Source: Pseudoduganella aquatica (lineage in GTDB: Bacteria; Pseudomonadota; Gammaproteobacteria; Burkholderiales; Burkholderiaceae_D). From it: DNA of 38,988 bases. Below, piece after piece: positions 33,255 to 38,988 of this stretch; position 1 is the first letter of the stretch; every line of letters starts with the position of its first letter. The translations under genes were made by a program, and so were the position numbers. The notes beneath the pieces were generated by a model. The model ran no database searches and was not told the origin of the DNA. It saw only the letters and a program-made list of their open reading frames with translations. Where the stretch lies: NCBI RefSeq assembly GCF_009857595.1, contig NZ_WWCU01000048.1, positions 1 through 38,988 of the forward strand, in the 5' to 3' direction.

Positions 33255-34649
33255 TTATTTGTTGGCGGCTGGGGCGGCGGCGGCAGGTGCGGCGGGCGGG
33301 GCTTTCGGCGCCGGCTTGCGGTCGATCACGGTGCGGTTGGCCTTGGTCAGATAGGTGGCCGCCACGCGCTGCACGTCCGCCGATGTCACGCCTTCGATCC
33401 AGCCCGGAATCTTGTTCACCACCTTGGCGTCGCCCCACAGGGTTTGCAGCTTGGCCAGCGTGTCGGCGCGGTTGATATAGCTTTCCAGCTTGTTGTACCA
33501 CTGGGCCAGCATGGCGGTCTTCACGCGCTGCAGCGAGGCCGCGTCCACGCCGTCCTTGGCCACCTTCGCGATTTCCTCGTCCATGGCCGCCAGCACCGCG
33601 TCGGCGCTGCTGGTGGGCTTGTACATGCTGAACACGGTGAACAGGGTCGGGCCGTCGTATTCCCAAGGTCCGGTCAGGCCGTACAGCGGCGACAGGTTGA
33701 GCGACAGCTCGCGGCCCTTCACCAGCCCCAGATAGAGGCGCGAGGCGTCGCCGCCGGCCAGCAGCTCGCCCAGCACCGCCATCGGCGCCTGGTCCTTGCT
33801 GCCGCGCGCGGGCATCTTCCATGCCGCCGCCAAGGCCGGCACCTGGGCCAGCGCGTCGCTCTGCTCGACGCGCTTCTCGGCCGTGTTCAGGCCTTCGCTG
33901 AAATCGCCGAAGGCGGGCGTGGGGCGCTTGGGTATGGCGCCGAAGTACTTCTGGGCCAGCGCGTAGCCCTGCTGCGGCGTCACGTCGCCTGCGATGGCCA
34001 GCACCGCGTTGTTGGGGCCGTAGTAGTCGCGGTGGAAGGCGCGCACGTCGTCCAGGCTGGCGCCTTCCAGGTCCTTGAAGCTGCCGTAGCCGTCGTGGTT
34101 GTTTTCCCACTTCTGGAAGGCGTGCTGGCCTATGTCGATCCACATGAAGCCGCCGTAAGGCTGGTTCTTCACGTTGACGCGGATTTCCTCCTTCACCACG
34201 TCCTGCTGGTTCTTCAGGGTTTTCTCGTTGAAGTCCAGGGTCTTCATGCGGTCCGCTTCCAGCCACAGGATGGCGTCCAGCGCGGAGGCGGGGGCGGTCT
34301 CGATGTAGTTGGTGAAGTCGGCCCGGGTGGAGCCGTTGTTGTTGCCGCCGCCGCCGGTGATGGTCTTGTCGAACACGCCCTTGGGCGCGTTCGGCGTGCC
34401 CTGGAACATCAGGTGCTCGAACAGGTGCGCGAAACCGGTGCGGTTCTGCGGCTCCAGCCGCATGCCCACCTTGTACACCACGCTCACGCCCACGGTGGGC
34501 GAGCTGTGGTCTTCGGTGACGATGACGGTCAGGCCGTTGTCCAGCTTCTTGACGTGGACCGGCACGTCCCAGCGGTCGGCACTGGCCGCTTGCGCGGACA
34601 GCGACAGCATGGCGGCGGCCAGCAGGACGGGAATTTGGCGCATGCGCAT
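33255..34649 (-). CDS. M16-family zinc metallopeptidase, catalytic subunit, exported
   Basis: 464 residues. Signal peptide 'MRMRQIPVLLAAAMLSLSAQAASA'. The inverted zinc motif HxxEH is H75-L-F-E78-H79 in 'GFAHLFEHLMFQGT', with the downstream Glu in 'VVKEEIRVN'. It probably degrades peptides in the periplasm together with the non-catalytic subunit. ATG 34649 is chosen because AAAGG precedes it and the signal peptide starts there; a longer open frame upstream has no export signal at its beginning. The C-terminus is an Ala/Pro-rich tail (APKAPPAAPAAAAPAANK), perhaps a flexible linker. Confidence 0.93.
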   Translation of the reverse strand: MRMRQIPVLLAAAMLSLSAQAASADRWDVPVHVKKLDNGLTVIVTEDHSSPTVGVSVVYKVGMRLEPQNRTGFAHLFEHLMFQGTPNAPKGVFDKTITGGGGNNNGSTRADFTNYIETAPASALDAILWLEADRMKTLDFNEKTLKNQQDVVKEEIRVNVKNQPYGGFMWIDIGQHAFQKWENNHDGYGSFKDLEGASLDDVRAFHRDYYGPNNAVLAIAGDVTPQQGYALAQKYFGAIPKRPTPAFGDFSEGLNTAEKRVEQSDALAQVPALAAAWKMPARGSKDQAPMAVLGELLAGGDASRLYLGLVKGRELSLNLSPLYGLTGPWEYDGPTLFTVFSMYKPTSSADAVLAAMDEEIAKVAKDGVDAASLQRVKTAMLAQWYNKLESYINRADTLAKLQTLWGDAKVVNKIPGWIEGVTSADVQRVAATYLTKANRTVIDRKPAPKAPPAAPAAAAPAANK

Positions 34650-34754
34650 AAGGTAAACCTTTCTAATGAGGGTGGAGCGTCCGGCGTTTTGCCGAACCTG
34701 CAATTTTGCCTGTTGCACAGCAAAAGATACTCACCAATTATTGCAAGCGCCATC

Positions 34755-34764
34755 TTTTTTTTTT
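34755..34764 (+). repeat. T10 homopolymer in a divergent promoter region
   Basis: Ten T in a row between the M16 operon and the cache-domain gene. A TTGCAA (34741-34746) and TAAGAT (34769-34774) flank it with a 22-bp spacer, which would be 17 bp if the tract had five T. Slippage could change expression of the cache-domain gene, but this is speculative. Confidence 0.35.
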
Positions 34765-34807
34765 GAGTTAAGATGGGTTCACATCCACAACGTTGGGAGG
34801 TGTGTCC

Positions 34808-35272
34808 ATGAAACGACGGCTGATGCTACTGACTCTCGCTACCACCCTGCTGCTGGCGCAACTGCCGGCCCGCGCCGCGGAACGCGGCAATGCCGACGAA
34901 GCGATGGCCATGGCGAAAAAAGCCATCGCCTACCTGAAGGCGCACGGCAAGGAGAAGGCCTTCGCCGAGATCAACGACCCGCGCGGCCAGTTCACCGACC
35001 GCGACCTGTACGTGGTGGTGTACGACCTGAACGGCAAAAACCTGGCGCACGGCCAGAACCCGCGCATGATAGGCAAGGACCTGATCGACATCCGCGACGG
35101 CGACGGCAAGTACTATATGCGCGAGCGCCTCGAGATCGCCAAGACCAAGGGCAAGGGCTGGCAGGACTACAAATTCCTCGACCCGCTGACCAAGAAGATC
35201 GAGCCGAAATCGATGTATATCGAGAAGGTGGACGACCTGATCATCGGCTGCGGCATTTACAAGCCGCAGTAA
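34808..35272 (+). CDS. Exported cache-domain protein
   Basis: 154 residues. A signal peptide (MKRRLMLLTLATTLLLAQLPARA) is followed by a stand-alone single cache domain: 'AMAKKAIAYLKAHGKEKAFAEINDPRGQFTDRDLYVVVYDLNGKNLAHG', 'NPRMIGKDLIDIRDGDGKYYMRERLEIAKTKGKGWQDY' and 'KIEPKSMYIEKVDDLIIGCGIYK'. Cache domains sense small ligands in the periplasm; the protein has no transducer domain, so it must work with a partner. ATG 34808 has GGAGG 8 nt upstream. The membrane GGDEF-EAL enzyme follows 119 bp downstream on the same strand. Confidence 0.92.
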   Translation: MKRRLMLLTLATTLLLAQLPARAAERGNADEAMAMAKKAIAYLKAHGKEKAFAEINDPRGQFTDRDLYVVVYDLNGKNLAHGQNPRMIGKDLIDIRDGDGKYYMRERLEIAKTKGKGWQDYKFLDPLTKKIEPKSMYIEKVDDLIIGCGIYKPQ

Positions 35273-35362
35273 GCCGCCGCCCCCGCCGGCGCCTCGCAAG
35301 CCGTGACAGGCTGCGGCTTTGCAGGTAACATGTCTGGTCAGCAACAACCACACCTCATACCT

Positions 35363-35404
35363 ATGTTACTGGCCAAGAACGGGGGCTGCGAGTGGCAGCG
35401 CTAA
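35363..35404 (+). CDS. Short ORF overlapping the GGDEF-EAL start
   Basis: ATG 35363 to TAA 35402-35404 (13 codons, MLLAKNGGCEWQR) overlaps the GTG start of the diguanylate enzyme at 35392 by 13 bp in another frame. It may be chance, or an upstream ORF that influences initiation. It has no clear ribosome site. Confidence 0.15.
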   Translation: MLLAKNGGCEWQR

Positions 35405-37665
35405 ACGACGTCGCGCACTGGCGCGGCCAGATCTTTACGCGCATCCTGCAGTTCGTCCTGGGGCTGGGCGTGATCACGGCGGTGCCCAGCATGCTGCTCA
35501 GCATCGCCGAGAACCTGTGGTCGGTGGTGGTGCTGGACGTGGCGGCGCTGGTCTGGATCTTCGGCATCCTGCGCCTGACCAGCGTGAGCTTCCGCACCCG
35601 GGTGCTGAACTTCCTGGCCGTCACCTTCATCTTCGGCGTGGGCCTGCTGGTGAAAGTGGGGCCGGTCAGCCAGATCTACCTGATGGCCGTGCCGGTGCTG
35701 GCCGCGCTGCTACTGGGCCTGCGCGCCGGTCTGTGGGCGCTGGCCATCGACAGCGCCGCGCTGCTGGTGATCGGCTTCTACACCAACACCATCCCCGACC
35801 TGCAGGGACTGGAGCTGGCGGCCTTCCTCAAGTGGTCCGTGATCACTTCCAACTACCTGTTCATCACCGCGGTGCTGACGCTGTCGTGCGGCGTGCTGCT
35901 GCAGCGGCTGGAAAAGTCCATCGGCGACCTGCGCGCCACCGCCGCCTCGCTGGAGCAGGGGCAGCAGGAGCTGACCGCGCTGAACGCCGAGCTGCGCCTG
36001 ACCGCCGCCGCCGTGGCGCGCCTGAACGACATGGTCAGCATCGCCGAAGTGGCGGGCACCGAGCAGCGCATCATCTTCGTCAACCGTGCCTTCGAGCGGC
36101 GCAGCGGCTACAACCGCGACAGCATGCTGGGCGGCAGCCTGCGCCTGCTGCAGGGGCCGGACACGGCCACCGGCACGCTGGACCGCATCAACCAGGCCAT
36201 GGCGCGCAGCGAGGCGGTGCGCGCCGAGCTGCTCAACTACACCCGCTACGGCGAACCGTACTGGGTGGAGCGCGAGCTGGTGCCCATCTCCGACGAGGGC
36301 GGCAACAACACCCACTGGGTGGCGGTGGAGCGCGACATCACCGAGCGCAAAAAATCCGAGGACGACATCCACCGCCTGGCCTACTTCGACGTGCTGACCG
36401 GCCTGCCCAACCGGCGCCTGCTAATGGACCGCATCGACAAGCTGCTGGCCAGCTCGGAGCGCAACAGCCAGTACAGCGCGGTGATGTTCATCGACCTGGA
36501 CAACTTCAAATACATCAACGACGCGCGCGGCCACGCCACCGGCGACGCGCTGCTGAAGAACGCTGCGGCGCGCCTGGCGCAGCTGATGCGCAAGGCCGAC
36601 ACGGTGGCGCGCATCGGCGGCGACGAGTTCGTGGTGCTGCTGGCCCACCTGAGCGGCGTGCACGCCACGGCGGCGCACGCGGCGCTGGTGGTGGCCGAGA
36701 AGATCCGCGTGGCCATCGCCGAGGACTTCGTGATCGACGGCCAGACCTACAGCAGCTCGGCCAGCATCGGCGTGACGCTGCTGCCCAAGGGCGAGCAGAG
36801 CGCGCAGGACCTGCTGCGCGAGGCCGACATCGCCATGTACCGCGCCAAGGCGGACGGGCGCAACGGCATCGCCTTCTTCGAGGCGGCCATGCAGGCCGAG
36901 GTGGAGCAGCGCCTGAACCTGGAGCGCGACCTGGCCGCCGCCATCGACAACCGCGAGCTGGCCATGCACTACCAGCCACAGGTCGACCGCGACGGCGCCA
37001 TTATCGGCGCCGAGCTGCTGATGCGCTGGCAGCGCGCGGACGGCAGCTGGGTGTCGCCGGCGCTGTTCATTCCGCTGGCCGAGGAATCGGGCCAGATCCT
37101 GGCGCTGGGCGCCTGGGCCATGCGCCAGGCTTGCGAGGCGGTGCTGCAACTGCTGGCGGCGGGCCACCGGCTGCCGCTGTCGGTCAACGTCAGCCCGAGC
37201 CAGTTCCGCCAGCCGCTGTTCGTGGAGCAGGTGCGCACGCTGCTGGCCGAAACCGGCGCGCCGGCCGAGCTGCTGATCTTTGAAGTGACCGAAGGGCTGC
37301 TGGTGGAAAAACTGGAGGACACGGTGCTGCGCATGCGCCAGCTGGCCGCGCTGGGCATCCGCTTCTCGATCGACGATTTCGGCACCGGCTATTCCAGCCT
37401 GGCCTACCTGAAAAAAATGCCGCTGTACGAGCTGAAGATCGACCGCAGCTTCATCCAGGACACGCCGGCCGACGCCTCGGTCACGGCCATCGTGCAGACC
37501 ATCCTGGCGATGGCGCACCACCTGGGGCTGAAGGTGGTGGCCGAGGGCGTGGAGACGCAGGCCCAGGCCGACTTCCTCGTCAACAACGACTGCCACGGCC
37601 TGCAAGGCTATCTGTACGCCCGCCCCGCCCCGCTGGACGCGCTGCTGGCGCGGCTGGGCGGCTAG
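35392..37665 (+). CDS. Membrane PAS-GGDEF-EAL cyclic-di-GMP enzyme
   Basis: 757 residues. Residues 1-175: about six membrane helices, unlike common MASE names that I can confirm. 205-325: PAS domain with a LOV-like stretch 'GGSLRLLQGPDT' that lacks the photoactive Cys (N-C-R replaced). 345-500: GGDEF intact at 409-413 with an inhibitory-site RxxD (RKAD) five residues before. 515-757: EAL domain with E541-L-L instead of EAL, but 'NVSPSQFR', 'DDFGTGYSS', 'LKIDRSF' and 'EGVETQ' are intact, so both synthesis and hydrolysis of c-di-GMP are possible. The start is GTG 35392 with GGGGG 6 nt upstream. Its TAG overlaps the stop of the convergent gene in CTAG. Confidence 0.92.
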   Translation: MAALNDVAHWRGQIFTRILQFVLGLGVITAVPSMLLSIAENLWSVVVLDVAALVWIFGILRLTSVSFRTRVLNFLAVTFIFGVGLLVKVGPVSQIYLMAVPVLAALLLGLRAGLWALAIDSAALLVIGFYTNTIPDLQGLELAAFLKWSVITSNYLFITAVLTLSCGVLLQRLEKSIGDLRATAASLEQGQQELTALNAELRLTAAAVARLNDMVSIAEVAGTEQRIIFVNRAFERRSGYNRDSMLGGSLRLLQGPDTATGTLDRINQAMARSEAVRAELLNYTRYGEPYWVERELVPISDEGGNNTHWVAVERDITERKKSEDDIHRLAYFDVLTGLPNRRLLMDRIDKLLASSERNSQYSAVMFIDLDNFKYINDARGHATGDALLKNAAARLAQLMRKADTVARIGGDEFVVLLAHLSGVHATAAHAALVVAEKIRVAIAEDFVIDGQTYSSSASIGVTLLPKGEQSAQDLLREADIAMYRAKADGRNGIAFFEAAMQAEVEQRLNLERDLAAAIDNRELAMHYQPQVDRDGAIIGAELLMRWQRADGSWVSPALFIPLAEESGQILALGAWAMRQACEAVLQLLAAGHRLPLSVNVSPSQFRQPLFVEQVRTLLAETGAPAELLIFEVTEGLLVEKLEDTVLRMRQLAALGIRFSIDDFGTGYSSLAYLKKMPLYELKIDRSFIQDTPADASVTAIVQTILAMAHHLGLKVVAEGVETQAQADFLVNNDCHGLQGYLYARPAPLDALLARLGG

Positions 37666-38186
37666 GCCAGAAGGCCCTGAACCGCTTGCAGTACTTCGGG
37701 CTCCAGTTGGCGCGACTGCTTCGCCAGATTGAGCTGTTTCGCCGTCGATGCGACTTCCAGCATGCCCGGCTCCAGCTTGTAGCTGCCTTTCGCCAGCAGC
37801 CAGCGCAGCACATCTGCCAAGTGCCACAGCGAGGAGCTGCCTTCATGTATCGGCGTCGGGAAGGTAGCAGCATTATTCATGGCGAGCTTGCGCATATTTT
37901 GGCGCGATACACCCACGACGTCGGCAATATCGGTTAGACCTACGAAGTCCGGACCGGCCTCAATCAGCCTGGCCGAGGGGATGGCGCGCTTGACGTCGGC
38001 AAGGGCGCTTGTCAGGGCAATGTATGCGCTGTCCGCTTCGCGCGTGAACTCAAGCGCAACCCGGCCTGGCTGGCCGATCCCAACTAATGCATCGTCGCAC
38101 CCCGCCTCGCCCAGGCGTTCAAGCAGTTCATCATGGTTCGCATCATCCACGTGCAGTTGGTATTTGAGCCTAAAAATAAAGTCCAT
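37662..38186 (-). CDS. Winged-helix (MerR/AlpA-like) DNA-binding protein
   Basis: 174 residues. N-terminal 80 residues form an alpha/beta domain ('FRLKYQLHVDDANHDELLERLGEAGCDDALVGIG', 'VALEFTREADSAYIALTSALADVKRAIPSARLIEAG'). Then a MerR/AlpA-type winged helix: 'VGLTDIADVVGVSRQNMRKLAMN', with 'FPTPIHEGSSSLWHLADVLRWLLAKGSY' as wing and following helix. I know similar proteins in proteobacteria but no assigned function. GAGGCA lies 7 nt before ATG 38186, whose A overlaps the stop of the 64-residue upstream gene (TAATG), so the pair is translationally coupled. It probably represses its own promoter through the palindrome at 38410-38427; this is inference. It is convergent with the c-di-GMP enzyme. 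Confidence 0.85.
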   Translation of the reverse strand: MDFIFRLKYQLHVDDANHDELLERLGEAGCDDALVGIGQPGRVALEFTREADSAYIALTSALADVKRAIPSARLIEAGPDFVGLTDIADVVGVSRQNMRKLAMNNAATFPTPIHEGSSSLWHLADVLRWLLAKGSYKLEPGMLEVASTAKQLNLAKQSRQLEPEVLQAVQGLLA

Positions 38187-38380
38187 TAGTGTTGCCTCTT
38201 GTTCCGGGCGCAATTATCGACCACACGCCTCAAAGCCTTCGCATGACTGCCGGGATTTTTCGGAGTACTCCATACCGACGCAATGCAAAATTCGCCGCAA
38301 CGGCAAGTCTCATCGTTATAGGGACAATACATCTTTCCCCAGGCATGGCTTTTCTTGGGATGCGACACACGAGCCATCAT
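38186..38380 (-). CDS. Small Cys-rich protein, first gene of a two-gene cassette
   Basis: 64 residues from ATG 38380, with a second ATG directly after it (38377) and GGAG just upstream. It has several Cys in a short central stretch (YCPYNDETCRCGEFC) plus one near the end, and a basic C-terminus (ALRRVVDNCARNKRQH). The pattern suggests a small zinc ribbon or knuckle. A longer form from TTG 38425 would begin inside the operator palindrome and is unlikely. I do not recognise the family. It is coupled to the winged-helix gene by a TAATG junction. Role unknown; toxin, zinc-binding partner or phage-like accessory protein are all possible. Confidence 0.6.
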   Translation of the reverse strand: MMARVSHPKKSHAWGKMYCPYNDETCRCGEFCIASVWSTPKNPGSHAKALRRVVDNCARNKRQH

Positions 38381-38409
38381 GCTCTCCGGGTTCACATAGC
38401 ACGGCCAGA

Positions 38410-38427
38410 GGTTGTCACATGACAACC
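38410..38427. promoter_or_regulatory. Operator-like palindrome GGTTGTCA-CA-TGACAACC
   Basis: Perfect 8-bp arms (38410-38417, 38420-38427) and a 2-bp centre. It lies 9 bp downstream of the minus-strand TATAAT, at about +4 to +21 of the predicted transcript, where a bound repressor would block the Cys-rich / winged-helix operon. It may also affect the divergent HNH-type gene. Confidence 0.65.
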
Positions 38428-38436
38428 ATTGAATAC

Positions 38437-38442
38437 ATTATA
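38437..38442 (-). promoter_or_regulatory. -10 box TATAAT of the Cys-rich / winged-helix operon
   Basis: Perfect TATAAT on the minus strand, 56 bp before the predicted ATG. No good -35 hexamer is visible at 16-18 bp. Confidence 0.6.
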
Positions 38443-38486
38443 GTGCAATCTCAAAAAGTCGCGCATCCTGCCCTGCGTCCGCTATC

Positions 38487-38855
38487 ATGAGTGATCCTCG
38501 CAACCTTTTGCATCCAATGGAATTGATTGTTGTTACGGTGTGCCTGCTGGCTGCCGCTCTTGCCTACTCGCTGCGCGCCGCCGGCACCAAGCCGGTCAAG
38601 GGCAGCGATTTCTACGTCGTCTCGCGCGACGGGCGCGTGCTGCGCAACCGGGGGCCGCAAGTGAAGTGCCTGCGCGCGCTGGCCTTGCCGGAAGGGCTGC
38701 GCGTCACGCTCAGCAACGGCAGCCGCACCGGCCAGTTCTTCGTCCACGACCTGGTGGCCGAGGCGCACCTGCCCAACCCGAAAGGCCGCAGCAGCGTGCG
38801 CCACAAGGACGGCAACAAGCGCAACAACGCCGTAGACAATCTGGAATGGTATTAG
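38487..38855 (+). CDS. HNH-fold nuclease-like protein with an N-terminal membrane helix
   Basis: 122 residues from ATG 38487, or 112 from ATG 38517; neither has a clear ribosome site. Residues 11-30 are one hydrophobic helix (MELIVVTVCLLAAALAYSL). The rest follows a NUMOD4/HNH_3 homing-endonuclease pattern: 'FYVVSRDGRVLRNR', 'LRVTLSNGSRTGQFFVHDLVAEAHLPNP', and the HNH core 'VRHKDGNKRNNAVDNLEW' with the catalytic-type His, Asn and Asn retained. It stops right after EWY, where family members usually continue, and the IS5-type element begins 10 bp later. A nuclease fold tied to a membrane is unusual; it may be inactive or act on incoming DNA (inference). Confidence 0.7.
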   Translation: MSDPRNLLHPMELIVVTVCLLAAALAYSLRAAGTKPVKGSDFYVVSRDGRVLRNRGPQVKCLRALALPEGLRVTLSNGSRTGQFFVHDLVAEAHLPNPKGRSSVRHKDGNKRNNAVDNLEWY

Positions 38856-38861
38856 GAATTG

Positions 38862-38988
38862 CTAGGGAAGCACTGATTAATTCATCGGACGCCGTTCCCT
38901 GCGGCAGTCCAACCTGAGACAATAACGGCACCCCCACTGTCCGCCATCGACCATGCAAAAGAGCTTTTCCGACCTTGAATATGCTGCC
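38862..38988 (+). mobile_element. IS5-type insertion sequence, 5' end (cut by window edge)
   Basis: A CTAG target-type tetranucleotide (38862-38865) is followed by GGAAGCACTGATTAATTC (38866-38883), a plausible terminal inverted repeat, and then the transposase start at 38953. IS5-group elements duplicate YTAR sites such as CTAG. The right end is outside the window, so the repeat cannot be confirmed. Confidence 0.65.
38953..38988 (+). CDS. IS5-family transposase, N-terminal fragment (cut by window edge)
   Basis: ATG 38953 opens MQKSFSDLEYAA, the beginning I recognise from IS5-family transposases (MQxSFSDLEYAAKKxxTRR). Only 12 codons are in the window. It fits the terminal repeat 87 bp upstream. 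Confidence 0.7.
   Translation, partial: MQKSFSDLEYAA

Noticed and set aside
38381..38425. Longer form of the Cys-rich protein starting at TTG 38425
   Set aside because: The start would fall inside the operator palindrome and has no ribosome site; ATG 38380 or 38377 with GGAG upstream is better.

Overview
This 39 kb, GC-rich window looks chromosomal and comes from a betaproteobacterium, most likely an Oxalobacteraceae member of the Massilia / Duganella / Pseudoduganella type. The inference rests on overall gene style: a 526-residue isocitrate lyase, solitary SBP_bac_3-like periplasmic proteins, a very large TonB-dependent receptor, a PAS-GGDEF-EAL protein and a dispersed GGCGGGTTA...TAACCCGCC repeat. 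No marker gene fixes the taxonomy. Both edges lie in insertion sequences: the tail of an IS110-type transposase on the left (1-108), and on the right the 5' end of an IS5-type element (from about 38866) with its terminal repeat and a CTAG target site.

Layout. 1-2250: IS remnant, degenerate tandem repeats, a dispersed palindrome, two solitary periplasmic binding proteins and, between them, a tRNA-Phe(GAA) with a near-consensus promoter and a textbook terminator. 2284-6292: M13 metallopeptidase, alpha/beta hydrolase and LysR regulator. 6587-9949: isocitrate lyase with terminator, a GlxA-type AraC regulator and a divergent isochorismatase-like hydrolase. 9946-14564 (minus strand): a three-gene operon of unknown function. 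It encodes a protein made of two copies of one domain, an 896-residue protein ending in an archaemetzincin-like zinc protease signature, and an exported 369-residue protein. I think it is an orphan effector / accessory / putative immunity module. 14650-18842: DUF2058, an NTF2-like protein and a TonB receptor. 19006-23146: sensor histidine kinase, divergent from an operon with a conserved hypothetical and two more solitary binding proteins, with a 27-bp palindrome between the divergent genes.

23217-30182 is one tightly packed operon: RDD, SpoIIM-like, DUF4129, DUF4350, MoxR AAA+ and DUF58. The four 3' junctions overlap, and the first gene seems to start in an unusual way. It probably encodes a membrane complex served by a MoxR chaperone. 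30204-34649: DUF805 protein with a pilin-like tail, membrane-anchored alpha/beta hydrolase, and an M16 pair made of one catalytic and one non-catalytic subunit. 34808-37665: exported cache-domain protein and a membrane PAS-GGDEF-EAL enzyme. 37662-38855 is an accessory patch next to the IS: a small Cys-rich protein coupled to a winged-helix protein, with a perfect operator-like palindrome just downstream of a TATAAT box, and a divergent HNH-fold protein carrying a membrane helix.

The main candidates for undescribed biology are the archaemetzincin-like operon (9946-14564), the Cys-rich / winged-helix cassette (37662-38442) and the membrane-anchored HNH protein. No rRNA, CRISPR array, integrase or secretion apparatus was seen.
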